Below, piece after piece: positions 32,298 to 40,059 of a stretch of DNA of 40,323 bases; position 1 is the first letter of the stretch; every line of letters begins with the position of its first letter. The DNA comes from Dermabacter sp. (GTDB lineage Bacteria; Actinomycetota; Actinomycetes; Actinomycetales; Dermabacteraceae), in NCBI GenBank assembly GCA_030538475.1, contig JAUNTX010000008.1:76728-117050 (forward strand), given 5' to 3'. The notes under the pieces were generated by a model that saw nothing but the letters and a program-made list of their open reading frames with translations, searched no databases and was not told the origin of the DNA. The translations under genes and the position numbers were made by a program.

Positions 32298-34502
32298 CTA
32301 GATCTTCTGGGTCGCGCCCAACTGATCGAGGATGAACGCGAGCTCTTCAGCGCGCTGTTCCCACTGGGCATACCGTCCCGAGCGGCCGCCGTGCCCGGCT
32401 ACCATCTCGCACTTGAACGCAATCGGGCGTTTCGGGACTTGCTCGCCACCGGCGTAGTTGAGGGTGTCGGCCCGCAGCCTCGCCACCCACTTCGCGGGCT
32501 CCACGAAGAACACGCGAATGTCGTTGAGGGACGTGGTGGCAAGGATCGCCGGATACTGCACGTTCGCAATGTTCTCGTACGGCGTGTACTCCTTCATGTA
32601 GCGGTACACCTCGGGATCCTCGAGCGGGTTGCCCCACTCCTCCCATTCCCCCACGGTGAGCGGGAGCGACGGGTCCAGGATCGTCGTGAGGGCGTCCACG
32701 AACGGGACGCGCGCGTGGACCACGCGGAACGTCTCCGGAGCGAGGTTCGCAATCGCCCCCATGAGCAGCCCGCCCGCGCTGCCGCCCTCCGCCGCGACCC
32801 GCGCCGGATCGAACCAGCCTTCTCGCGTCAGGAAATGGGCCGCATCCACGAAGTCCGTGAAGGTGTTCTTCTTGTTGAGCAGCTTGCCACCGTCGTACCA
32901 CTGTCGGCCCATCTCGCCGCCACCGCGCACGTGAGCGATCGCCACCGCCACGCCGCGGTCCAGCAGGCTCAGCCAGTTCACCACGAGCATCGGGTCCGAC
33001 GGGATCTCGTAGCTCCCATAGCCGTACAGGAACCCCGGGTTCGTCCCATCCGGCGTGAGGCTCGCCCTCGTGACGAGGGAGATCGGGATCTGGGTGCCGT
33101 CGGCCGCCGTGGCCCACAGGCGCCTCTCCGCGTACTGGGACGGGTCGTAGTTCGGCACGTTCGTGACCTTGAGGATGCGCGGCTCGCGTGCCGCTCCCGC
33201 CGCCGTGGGCGCCACGGGCACGTCCGCGACCGTCGCCGGGGTGAGCATTGAGGACAGCGTGTAGCGGATCGCCTGCTCCTCCCAGTTGCGGTTGTGGGAC
33301 AGGTTCACCGCGTCGAGCTCGCCGCCGTGGCTGATATCCCAGGCGTCATCGGTGTTCCACCCGAGCCCGCCGCCGTGGGTGTTTCCGGCGCGGGGGAGTA
33401 CCCGCACCGTCGGCAAGCCGCCGGAACGCATCGTGATCGCTGCGTGCGTCGAGAAGGCGTCCACGTCCTCGATCCGCTCGCCGTCGGCCGGGGCCAGAAT
33501 CTCCTGCCACGCATCCGCCCCGTCGGGCCCCACCGCATCGAGATCCATCCGGGCGAGCGCGAAGCCCACGTGGTCGCGATTGTGGACCACGAGCAGCTGA
33601 TCGCCCGCGTACTCCGCCGCGTATTCGAGGCCCGTGTGGCGCCCCGCGACCGTGCGCGGTTCGGTGAACGGGTCGCTCAGCGGCAGCAGGAACTCCTCCG
33701 ACGTGGAGCGCGAGGCCGCGTGCAGCAGCAGGTGCGAATGATCCCGCGACGCCGACATGTAGACCGAGAACTTCTCGTCATCCTCGCGGTACACCAGCCG
33801 ATCCGACGCGGCGTCTTCGCCGATGGTGTGGACCCAGATCTCGCACTGGCGCCACGCCTCGTCATTGCGCGCATAGACCACGTGCGCGCCGTCCGTCGAG
33901 AACTCGAGGCCGTAGGCCACGTTCTTCACCGCATCATCGATGACCTCGCCCGTCATCGCGTCGGCGATCACCAGGTCAAACACTTCGCCGCCGGTGGTGT
34001 CCACCGAGTACGCGAGCCGCATGGCGCCATCGTGAACGGCGACGCCGCCGAGCTGGAAAAACTCGTGGCCCTCGCTGAGCGCCTGCGCATCCAGGAACAC
34101 CAGCTCGCCGTCCAGCAGCTCATCCGAATCCGGATCGAGAACCGGAATGTCCGCACTGAGCGCCACCGGAATCCTGCTGTAGCGCGGGTAGTTATCGCCC
34201 TTTCGCGTGCGGGTGAGGTACCAGTAGTCGCCATCGCGGTACGGCACCGACACATCCGTCTCCTGCGTGTGGGAGCGGATTTCCTCCACGATCTCATCGC
34301 GCACGCCGCGCAGCGGCGACAGCAGACGCTCCGCATACGCGTTTTCGGCGTTCAGGTGCGCGATGACCTCGGGATTCTCCTTGTCCCGCAGCCAGTCGTA
34401 GTCATCCACCACGGTGTCGCCGTGATGCACGCGCGTCAGGGGCTTCTTCGCCGCTACGGGCGGGGCAGCAGGGGCGTGCAGATCAGTCTGGGTATCACTC
34501 AT
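32298..34502 (-). CDS. ptrB: Oligopeptidase B (S9A prolyl-oligopeptidase family)
   Basis: A 734-residue serine peptidase that cleaves short peptides after Arg/Lys in the cytoplasm. The N-terminal seven-bladed propeller spans about 75-430. The alpha/beta-hydrolase domain has the nucleophile S575 in 'AAEGGSAGGLLMG', D661 in 'TTSLNDIRVFFVEPAKW' and H704 in 'MVAGHGGRSGRYAQW', so the triad is complete. 'RGGGEMGRQWYDGGKLLNKK' is a strong oligopeptidase signature, and acidic residues typical of the PtrB basic-residue pocket occur in the 'EEWGNPLEDPEVYRYMKEY' region. The ATG at 34502 is 7 nt after a TAGGGT -10 box, hence probably leaderless. The gene converges with the paralogue pair (7 bp between stops). 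Confidence 0.93.
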   Translation of the reverse strand: MSDTQTDLHAPAAPPVAAKKPLTRVHHGDTVVDDYDWLRDKENPEVIAHLNAENAYAERLLSPLRGVRDEIVEEIRSHTQETDVSVPYRDGDYWYLTRTRKGDNYPRYSRIPVALSADIPVLDPDSDELLDGELVFLDAQALSEGHEFFQLGGVAVHDGAMRLAYSVDTTGGEVFDLVIADAMTGEVIDDAVKNVAYGLEFSTDGAHVVYARNDEAWRQCEIWVHTIGEDAASDRLVYREDDEKFSVYMSASRDHSHLLLHAASRSTSEEFLLPLSDPFTEPRTVAGRHTGLEYAAEYAGDQLLVVHNRDHVGFALARMDLDAVGPDGADAWQEILAPADGERIEDVDAFSTHAAITMRSGGLPTVRVLPRAGNTHGGGLGWNTDDAWDISHGGELDAVNLSHNRNWEEQAIRYTLSSMLTPATVADVPVAPTAAGAAREPRILKVTNVPNYDPSQYAERRLWATAADGTQIPISLVTRASLTPDGTNPGFLYGYGSYEIPSDPMLVVNWLSLLDRGVAVAIAHVRGGGEMGRQWYDGGKLLNKKNTFTDFVDAAHFLTREGWFDPARVAAEGGSAGGLLMGAIANLAPETFRVVHARVPFVDALTTILDPSLPLTVGEWEEWGNPLEDPEVYRYMKEYTPYENIANVQYPAILATTSLNDIRVFFVEPAKWVARLRADTLNYAGGEQVPKRPIAFKCEMVAGHGGRSGRYAQWEQRAEELAFILDQLGATQKI

Positions 34503-34509
34503 GCCCACG

Positions 34510-34515
34510 ACCCTA
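34510..34515 (-). promoter_or_regulatory. -10 box for ptrB
   Basis: On the minus strand TAGGGT ends 7 nt before the ATG; no ribosome-binding site lies between. Confidence 0.45.
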
Positions 34516-34552
34516 ACGGGCGTGACCTGGCTCCCAACCGAGAACGCGCACT

Positions 34553-34580
34553 TTGACCACGCCCGCCACATCGGTACAGT
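34553..34580 (+). promoter_or_regulatory. Promoter of the tRNA-Ser gene
   Basis: TTGACC (34553-34558), 16-nt spacer, TACAGT (34575-34580). The predicted start is within a base or two of the tRNA 5' end at 34588. Confidence 0.7.
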
Positions 34581-34587
34581 AGTACGC

Positions 34588-34678
34588 GGTAGCGTGTCCG
34601 AGCGGCCGAAGGTGCAACACTCGAAATGTTGTGTACGGTAACCCCGTACCGCGGGTTCAAATCCCGCCGCTACCGCCA
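34588..34678 (+). tRNA. tRNA-Ser(CGA)
   Basis: A complete class II tRNA of 91 nt including an encoded CCA. The acceptor stem GGTAGCG pairs with CGCTACC, with discriminator G. The anticodon stem CAACA/TGTTG holds the loop CTCGAAA, giving anticodon CGA, which reads UCG. The long variable arm GTACGG-TAACC-CCGTAC and the T-loop GTTCAAATC are as expected for tRNA-Ser. Confidence 0.97.
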
Positions 34679-34697
34679 AAGTCCCAGGTAGGGACAC

Positions 34698-34730
34698 CAA
34701 AGCCCCGAGCTCCCGCAGCTCGGGGCTTTG
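34698..34730 (+). terminator. Rho-independent terminator of tRNA-Ser
   Basis: A perfect 14-bp stem (CAAAGCCCCGAGCT and its complement) with a 5-nt loop, 19 nt after the tRNA. The 3' arm ends in CTTTG and is followed by CTT. Confidence 0.85.
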
Positions 34731-35090
34731 CTTGTGCCCGGGTTTTTCATGTGCTTCTCGCTCGGACTTCCCTACCTCCGGCTCTTGGGCTCCGGCCCGG
34801 GCCTTCGATCCCCAAGCGCCCGCGCAGTCGGCCCCGCCCCTCGCGCCGTGGGACCCACCACTCCCGTGTCACCCTCTCGACTCCCTGGCGCTCCCGGGGT
34901 GGGCCCAGCACTCGCTTTCCGCCAGAATCCTCGCTGATTTCGAGGGCGTACGCCTGCCTCGAAGCTTCCGTTGCCCGGGCGGCAGATCGTTCGCGCAGCG
35001 GCGTGCCGAGGTGTCCACACGGGATCGTTGGGCGCATTTTCATGGGCGGGGCACTCGGCGGGCCGTGCGTCGCGGTTCTGGTCGGGGGTG
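34731..35090. other. Gene-free stretch between tRNA-Ser and the transporter operon
   Basis: About 360 bp with no convincing gene. Open frames on both strands are Arg/Pro-rich shadows. I see no integrase fragment and no direct repeat of the tRNA 3' end that would mark an integration site. Confidence 0.5.
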
Positions 35091-35118
35091 TTGACACGCG
35101 GCGTCCTTCCCCTATTAT
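35091..35118 (+). promoter_or_regulatory. Near-consensus promoter of the pdxA-tripartite transporter operon
   Basis: TTGACA (35091-35096), 16-nt spacer, TATTAT (35113-35118). It is the best match to the vegetative sigma consensus in the window. The start near 35125 leaves a leader of about 113 nt before the first gene. Confidence 0.8.
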
Positions 35119-35128
35119 GGCTCATAAT
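35114..35128. promoter_or_regulatory. Operator candidate overlapping the -10 box
   Basis: ATTATG-GCT-CATAAT is a perfect 6-bp-arm palindrome that covers the -10 box and the start site. A second, weaker repeat (ATCC-4 nt-GGAT) follows at 35127-35138. Such placement suits repression by a dimeric regulator of the GntR, IclR or LacI type that responds to the transported acid. The regulator gene is not in the window. Confidence 0.55.
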
Positions 35129-35237
35129 CCTATTGGATATAGAGGTGGACTCGTGGTGGAGCCCTGCTCGTCACCGGAGTTCACCCGGGTCACATCGACC
35201 CGGGTCCAGGCCCGACCAACGACGGAAGAGGACGACG

Positions 35238-36239
35238 ATGCCCCCCACCGCCCCCCGCATTGCCCTGACCTTCGGCGACTTCTCGGGCGTCGGCCCCGAA
35301 CTCGCCGCGAAACTCCTCGCCGACCCCGCGAATCTCGAACGCGCCCAGGTGCTCGCCCTGGTCTCGGAGGCGGAGTTCCAGGCCGCGTGCGCGTCGGCCG
35401 GAGTCTCGGTGCCGACGGCCGACGAACCAACCACGGGCGCCGTCCACCTCGTCGGCTCCGACGGGGCCGACATCCCGGTCCCCGCGGGAACCGTCAGTCA
35501 GGAAGCGGGAGCGCGCGTACTTCAGGACCTCACCAAGGCCCTGGCCATGTTCACCGCGGGCCAGGTTGATGCCATCATGTTCCTGCCCCTCAACAAGACG
35601 GCACTGCACCTGGCCGGCATGCACGAAGAGGACGAGCTGCGCTGGTTCGCGAAGGAACTCGGCCACGGCGGCTTCACGAGCGAAATCAACGCCGTCCCCG
35701 GCCTGACCACCTCCCGGGTGACCTCGCACATCTCGCTCGCGGAGGTCCCGCAGCACATCAGCGCCGACCGGGTTCGCCAGGCCATCGTGCTGCTCCACCA
35801 GGTCATCCAGGGCTCCGGCACGTCGCGGCCGCGGCTCGCGGTCGCCGCCCTCAACCCCCACGCGGGCGAGAACGGCCAGTTCGGACGCGAGGAAATCGAC
35901 CACATCGCGCCCGCCATCGAACTCGCTCGCGAGGTGGACGGCATCGACGCGACCGGCCCCTTCCCGAGCGACACCCTCTTCATCAAGGCCCGCAACAAGG
36001 AGTTCGACGGCGTGGTCACGATGTACCACGACCAGGGCCAGATCGCCATCAAACTCCTGGGCTTCGACAAAGGCGTGACCGTCCAGGGCGGGCTCCCCGT
36101 CCCGATCGCCACGCCCGCCCACGGCACCGCCTACGACATCGTGGGCCGCAACATCGCCAACCTGGGCCCCACCCAACACGCCTTCGACATCTGCGTCGGC
36201 CTCGCCGAACAACGCGCCGAGGCCCGCACCGATCGATAG
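35238..36239 (+). CDS. PdxA-family dehydrogenase (PdxA2-like, probably catabolic)
   Basis: A 333-residue NAD-dependent oxidative decarboxylase of the PdxA family. All three metal ligands are present: H164 ('TSHISL'), H208 ('NPHAGE') and H264 ('YHDQGQ'). 'TFGDFSGVGPELAAKLL' and 'ATPAHGTAYDIVG' are family landmarks. True PdxA oxidises 4-phosphohydroxy-L-threonine in vitamin B6 synthesis. PdxA2 homologues oxidise 4-phospho-D-threonate or -erythronate in four-carbon acid breakdown. The tripartite transporter genes downstream and the absence of pdxJ point to the second role. The four-carbon acid kinase (DUF1537) that normally supplies the phosphorylated substrate is not in this operon. GGAAGAGGA lies 6 nt before the ATG. 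Confidence 0.88.
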   Translation: MPPTAPRIALTFGDFSGVGPELAAKLLADPANLERAQVLALVSEAEFQAACASAGVSVPTADEPTTGAVHLVGSDGADIPVPAGTVSQEAGARVLQDLTKALAMFTAGQVDAIMFLPLNKTALHLAGMHEEDELRWFAKELGHGGFTSEINAVPGLTTSRVTSHISLAEVPQHISADRVRQAIVLLHQVIQGSGTSRPRLAVAALNPHAGENGQFGREEIDHIAPAIELAREVDGIDATGPFPSDTLFIKARNKEFDGVVTMYHDQGQIAIKLLGFDKGVTVQGGLPVPIATPAHGTAYDIVGRNIANLGPTQHAFDICVGLAEQRAEARTDR

Positions 36240-36289
36240 GGGGCCGACGGCTCCCCGCCCCGTCGGCAGCCCGCACAGCGCCACCCCTG

Positions 36290-36388
36290 CCCGGCCAGTT
36301 CCGGCCACCCGTCCTGCACTACACTCACCCGGCCAGCTCCGGCCACCCGTCCCACCCCCCTTCACCCGGCCAGCTCCGGCCGCCCGTC
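36290..36388 (+). repeat. Three tandem intergenic repeats between pdxA and the binding-protein gene
   Basis: A 24-bp unit, CCCGGCCAGYTCCGGCC followed by RCCCGTC, starts at 36290, 36328 and 36365 (periods 38 and 37). Each unit can fold as GGCC-6 nt-GGCC. The intervening 13-14 nt are not conserved, which argues for kept function or recent spread of the unit itself. Confidence 0.8.
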
Positions 36389-36405
36389 TCGACGAGGAGA
36401 TTCCC

Positions 36406-37380
36406 ATGAAACGACGATCCTTCCTGACCGCCAGCGTCTTCACCACCCTCGGCCTGTCCCTCGCCGCCTGCTCCGAAGGATCCGGCGGCACGGTGACAAA
36501 CGGAGAGTTCACCCCCGGTAACCGCGTGACCATGATCGTGCCGTTCTCGGCAGGCGGCGGTTCGGACATTTCCGGACGCGCCATCGCCGCAGGACTCGAA
36601 GAGGTCACGGGCACGAACATCACCGTCGAAAACCGCGTGGGAGGCTCCGGCGCCGTCGGCTATTCGGGCCTGCTCAACGCCGAGGGTGACGGCTCGGTGC
36701 TCCTTGCCTCGGAGACCGCGCTCATCACCCTCCCGATTGTCCAAGACGTCAACTTCACCTACGAGTCCTTCACGCCGATCATGAAGGCCGGGGAGGACTA
36801 CAACCTGGTGGTGGTGGCCGCGGATTCGCCCTATCAATCGATCACCGACCTCATCGAGGGCGCCCGTGCGGGCAACCTGACCGCCGCCGTCTCCGGCGCC
36901 ACCGGACCCGACCACATCGCGTGGAGCCTCATCGAGAAGGAACAGAACATCTCCCTGGCCCGCGTCACCTTCGAGTCCAGCTCTGAAGTGCTGGCCGCGG
37001 TCATGGGCGGGCACGTCCAGGTGGCCGCCTCGAGCCCCGGCGAACTCATGGGCCAGCTCGAATCCGGCGACATCCGCGCCCTGTGCGCGCTCGCCCCCGA
37101 GCGTTACACCTACGAAGCCCTGGCAGATATTCCCACCGGTGCGGAAAGTGGCGTCAACGTGACCTTCGCGCAGTGGCGCGGATTCATCGCCCCCGGCGGC
37201 ATCGACCCCGCCGCCCGCGACTACTGGATCGAGAAGGCCAAGGAGTATGCCGCGACGGAGACCTACACCGAGTACATCGAGTCGAACATGCTCCAGCCGT
37301 CGGCGCTGTACGGCGACGAGTTCGTCGCCTACCTGAAGCAGTACGCCGCCGATGTCGAGTCCGTTCTCGGGAAGAGCTGA
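36406..37380 (+). CDS. Tripartite tricarboxylate transporter substrate-binding lipoprotein (TctC family)
   Basis: A 324-residue extracytoplasmic binding protein of the TctC/Bug family. The signal peptide carries an RR motif (MKRRSFLTAS) and lipobox LAAC with Cys22. 'VTMIVPFSAGGGSDISGRAI' is the conserved first substrate loop, which holds the carboxylate through main-chain NH groups. 'GYSGLLNAEGDGSVLLASE' and 'RGFIAPGGIDPAARDYW' are further family landmarks. It captures an organic acid and hands it to TctAB. Bug proteins have diverged widely, so the ligand cannot be read directly; the PdxA2-like gene suggests a four-carbon acid. CGAGGAGA lies 6 nt before the ATG. Confidence 0.92.
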   Translation: MKRRSFLTASVFTTLGLSLAACSEGSGGTVTNGEFTPGNRVTMIVPFSAGGGSDISGRAIAAGLEEVTGTNITVENRVGGSGAVGYSGLLNAEGDGSVLLASETALITLPIVQDVNFTYESFTPIMKAGEDYNLVVVAADSPYQSITDLIEGARAGNLTAAVSGATGPDHIAWSLIEKEQNISLARVTFESSSEVLAAVMGGHVQVAASSPGELMGQLESGDIRALCALAPERYTYEALADIPTGAESGVNVTFAQWRGFIAPGGIDPAARDYWIEKAKEYAATETYTEYIESNMLQPSALYGDEFVAYLKQYAADVESVLGKS

Positions 37381-37391
37381 GAGGGATGGAG

Positions 37392-38003
37392 ATGGGGCAG
37401 AAGCAGCGCGTTCGCCGCCCGGGGCGGTCAGCGCCGAAAACCAGCGATGTCGTCGGCACCTCCATCATCACCGCCGTCGGCCTCGGGGCGGTCGTCATGG
37501 GGCTCGGGTACGGGGTGACGGGCCCCGACGGCAGCATCGGGCCGGGATTCATGCCCGTGATCACTGGAGCCTTCATTGTGCTCGCGTCTCTGGCCGACAT
37601 CGGTCGGCTCTTCTTCGCGCCCGCCGGTCAGTCCACCGCCGGGCTCGGCTCCCTGGCCGACGAGTTGTCCGCGGAAGCTGCCGCGGCGCAGGACGCGGCG
37701 CGTGCCGAACTGGCCGGAGATGCCGACGGTGAGGCGCGCGATACCTTCGGCCGCACCGCCCGCCAGCGCACCAGGACGGTGCTGCTGATCTTCGGCGCGC
37801 TCCTCGCCGCCATCCTCATGACTCAGGTCGTCGGAATGCTGCTCGCGCTCGGGCTCATGATGTTCGCCATCGTGGTGGGCCTCGAGAAGAAGCCCCTCGT
37901 GCCCGCCACCCTGACGACCGTCGCCGTCGTGGCCGGCGCCTATCTGATCTTCGTACGCATGCTCGGGGTGCCGCTGCCCCAGGGCATGCTCGGACTACTG
38001 TGA
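37392..38003 (+). CDS. Tripartite tricarboxylate transporter small membrane subunit (TctB family)
   Basis: A 203-residue membrane protein with four predicted helices: two in the first third ('IITAVGLGAVVMGLGYGV' and 'GFMPVITGAFIVLASLADI'), then two or three after about 125 ('TVLLIFGALLAAILMTQVVG', 'ATLTTVAVVAGAYLIFVRML'). The middle (about 80-118) is an acidic Ala/Asp-rich loop, longer than usual. TctB packs against TctA and is needed for transport. ATG 37392 is chosen since GAGGGA ends 5 nt upstream; ATG 37386 would sit directly against the same purine run. The stop is 10 nt before tctA. Confidence 0.88.
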   Translation: MGQKQRVRRPGRSAPKTSDVVGTSIITAVGLGAVVMGLGYGVTGPDGSIGPGFMPVITGAFIVLASLADIGRLFFAPAGQSTAGLGSLADELSAEAAAAQDAARAELAGDADGEARDTFGRTARQRTRTVLLIFGALLAAILMTQVVGMLLALGLMMFAIVVGLEKKPLVPATLTTVAVVAGAYLIFVRMLGVPLPQGMLGLL

Positions 38004-38013
38004 GGACCGCGCG

Positions 38014-39525
38014 ATGATTGACAACCTCATGATGGGGCTGCAGACCGCCATCAGCCCCGAAAACCTGCTGTGGTGCGCCGTCGGCGTGCTGCTCGGAACC
38101 CTGATCGGCCTCATGCCCGGCCTTGGATCGGCGACCGGCGTGGCGATCCTGCTGCCCGTCACCCTCACCATGGAGCCCGTGACGGCGCTCATCATGCTCG
38201 CCGGGATCTACTACGGCAGCCAATACGGCGCCTCCACCAGCTCGATCCTCATCTCCACACCCGGCGATGCGTCATCGGTCGTGCTCACGCTGGACGGCTA
38301 CCAGATGGCCCGCAACGGCCGAGCGGGCGCCGCCCTCGCCATCTCCGCCATCGCCTCCTTCATCGCGGCGATCATTTCCCTCATCGTGCTCCTGGCACTC
38401 GCCGCCCCCGTCGCCTCCTGGGCACTGAACTTCGGACCGCCCGAAACCCTGGCCATCATCGTGCTCGGCATGGCCACCATCGTGACCTTCGCCGGCGAAA
38501 ACATGCTGCGCGGCATCATCATGGCCGCCGTCGGCCTCCTGTTGTCCATGGTCGGCATCGCGTCCGGATTCACCACCGCGCGGTTCACCTTCGACAACGT
38601 CAACCTCCTGAGCGGCCTCGAGTTCGTGGCCGTCATGATCGGCATCTTCGCCGTGGGCGAGGTCGTGCACCAGATTCACCGCGGCGGCGAAAAGCCCATC
38701 CGCGCAGGCTTCCGTGACCTCCTGCTCCGCCGCGACGAAGCACGCCGCATCCCCGCGCCCGCACTCCGAGGAACCGTCCTCGGAACCGTCCTCGGTGTGC
38801 TGCCCGGCGCAGGCGCCACCCTCGCCTCCTTCATGTCCTACGGACTCGAAGGCCGGGTCGGGAAGCACCGGCGCGAGCTGGGCAAGGGCACCGTCGAAGG
38901 CGTCGCCGCACCCGAAGCCGCCAACAACGCCGCCGCCAACGCGAGCTTCATCCCCACCCTCGCCCTCGGCATCCCCGGCTCGGGAACCACGGCGATCCTC
39001 CTGGGAGCATTCGTCATCTTTGGGCTACAGCCCGGCCCGATGCTCTTCGCGCAGCAACCCGAACTCGTGTGGGGCCTGCTCGTCTCCTTCTTCTTCGGCA
39101 ACCTCCTGCTGCTCGTCCTCAACCTCCCCATGGCGCCCGTCTTCGCCCAGGTGCTCAGGATCCCCTACAGCTACCTGTACCCGATCATCCTCGTGCTCAG
39201 CCTCGTCGGTGCCTACGCCGTCGGCAACAACCTCTTCGCCGTGTGGGTAGTCTTCTTCGCCGGAGTGCTCGGCTACCTCATGAAGCGCTACGGGTTCCCC
39301 GCCGCACCGCTGGTGCTCGGCCTCGTCCTCGGCCCCATGCTCGAGAGGACCCTCGTGCAGACCGCCGCCATGGGCCATGGGGACCTCAGCATCGTCATGC
39401 AGCGCCCCCTCTCCGCATTCTTCATGATCGTGGCCGTCCTCGCCTTCGTGGGGCCACCGCTGTTCTCCGCGATCAGGGCCAGGCGCGAACGACGCCGCAG
39501 TGAGGAGCCTGCCGACGCTGCGTGA
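38014..39525 (+). CDS. Tripartite tricarboxylate transporter large permease subunit (TctA family)
   Basis: A 503-residue permease with about 11-12 membrane helices in two inverted halves. Each half has the conserved Gly/Pro-rich loop that lines the substrate path: 'GTLIGLMPGLGSATGVAILL' (about 29-48) and 'GTVLGVLPGAGATLASFMSY' (about 254-273). 'YYGSQYGASTSSILISTPGD' and 'EAANNAAANASFIPTLALGI' are additional TctA signatures. It moves the acid using the proton or sodium gradient. The ATG at 38014 has GAGGA 9 nt upstream. Confidence 0.95.
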   Translation: MIDNLMMGLQTAISPENLLWCAVGVLLGTLIGLMPGLGSATGVAILLPVTLTMEPVTALIMLAGIYYGSQYGASTSSILISTPGDASSVVLTLDGYQMARNGRAGAALAISAIASFIAAIISLIVLLALAAPVASWALNFGPPETLAIIVLGMATIVTFAGENMLRGIIMAAVGLLLSMVGIASGFTTARFTFDNVNLLSGLEFVAVMIGIFAVGEVVHQIHRGGEKPIRAGFRDLLLRRDEARRIPAPALRGTVLGTVLGVLPGAGATLASFMSYGLEGRVGKHRRELGKGTVEGVAAPEAANNAAANASFIPTLALGIPGSGTTAILLGAFVIFGLQPGPMLFAQQPELVWGLLVSFFFGNLLLLVLNLPMAPVFAQVLRIPYSYLYPIILVLSLVGAYAVGNNLFAVWVVFFAGVLGYLMKRYGFPAAPLVLGLVLGPMLERTLVQTAAMGHGDLSIVMQRPLSAFFMIVAVLAFVGPPLFSAIRARRERRRSEEPADAA

Positions 39526-39531
39526 GGCGCC

Positions 39532-39560
39532 TGCCCTGATTGCCCCAGGGCACACCGTCC
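39532..39560 (+). terminator. Weak stem-loop after tctA
   Basis: TGCCCTG-7 nt-CAGGGCA forms a 7-bp stem 6 nt after the tctA stop codon, followed by a pyrimidine-rich stretch (ccgtccctttcc) instead of a pure T-run. Confidence 0.4.
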
Positions 39561-39668
39561 CTTTCCTCCATGAAGACCCAGGCCGGCTATGCCCCGCCCG
39601 TGTCCCGTAGCTCAAGCCCGCCCTGCCATGAGGCGCCCAGGGGTATCCACGTACCCCTGAACCGTGTC

Positions 39669-39717
39669 GTGACGATGGGTGGCGACTAACGGAGTCTTAG
39701 TCGCCACCCATCGTCAC
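39669..39717. repeat. Long perfect palindrome, copy 1
   Basis: Arms of 21 bp (39669-39689 and 39697-39717), perfect, with a 7-nt loop. The arm contains GACGATGGGTGGCGACT. It could terminate tctA transcription but has no T-run, and the arm sequence recurs at 40015. Confidence 0.9.
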
Positions 39718-39869
39718 CGTGGCGCGTAGACGGAGGCCGGGCACGGACATTGAGCACGCCCACCGCTGGCGAAGATCGGGATCGTCGAAGGCGAGCAGGC
39801 CTGAGGCCCACGCCCGCTGCCGCGCCAACGAGCGCCCCGGCAACGCCGAGGGCCAGCGGGGCTGAGCCC

Positions 39870-39958
39870 GTTCCAGCCAGGTACTCGCGGACTTGCCGGG
39901 CGTCCGTCTGGCCCCTTCAGGGGTGCGATCGTTCCAGCCAGACACTCGCGGACTTGCC
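39870..39958 (+). repeat. 28-bp direct repeat, two copies 61 bp apart
   Basis: Copies at 39870-39897 and 39931-39958 match at 26 of 28 positions: GTTCCAGCCAG, then GT or AC, then ACTCGCGGACTTGCC. Confidence 0.9.
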
Positions 39959-40014
39959 CCAGCCTGCGTTCTTACCCGGTGCGGGCCCCGCGCCGCAGCC
40001 CAACTCTCCAGCGC

Positions 40015-40059
40015 GACGATAGATGGCGACTCACGGTGCCGCAGTCGCCATCTATCGTC
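40015..40059. repeat. Long perfect palindrome, copy 2
   Basis: Arms of 17 bp (40015-40031 and 40043-40059), perfect, with an 11-nt loop. The arm GACGATAGATGGCGACT matches the copy-1 arm at 15 of 17 positions, so the two palindromes belong to one repeat family. Confidence 0.9.

Noticed and set aside
34747-35125. Minus-strand open frames of about 116 codons between tRNA-Ser and the transporter operon
   Set aside because: No recognisable motif, no ribosome-binding site, and Arg-rich composition typical of shadows.
34588-35238. Genomic island or prophage integration at tRNA-Ser
   Set aside because: No integrase, no direct repeat of the tRNA 3' end and no phage genes; the following operon has its own promoter and similar base composition.
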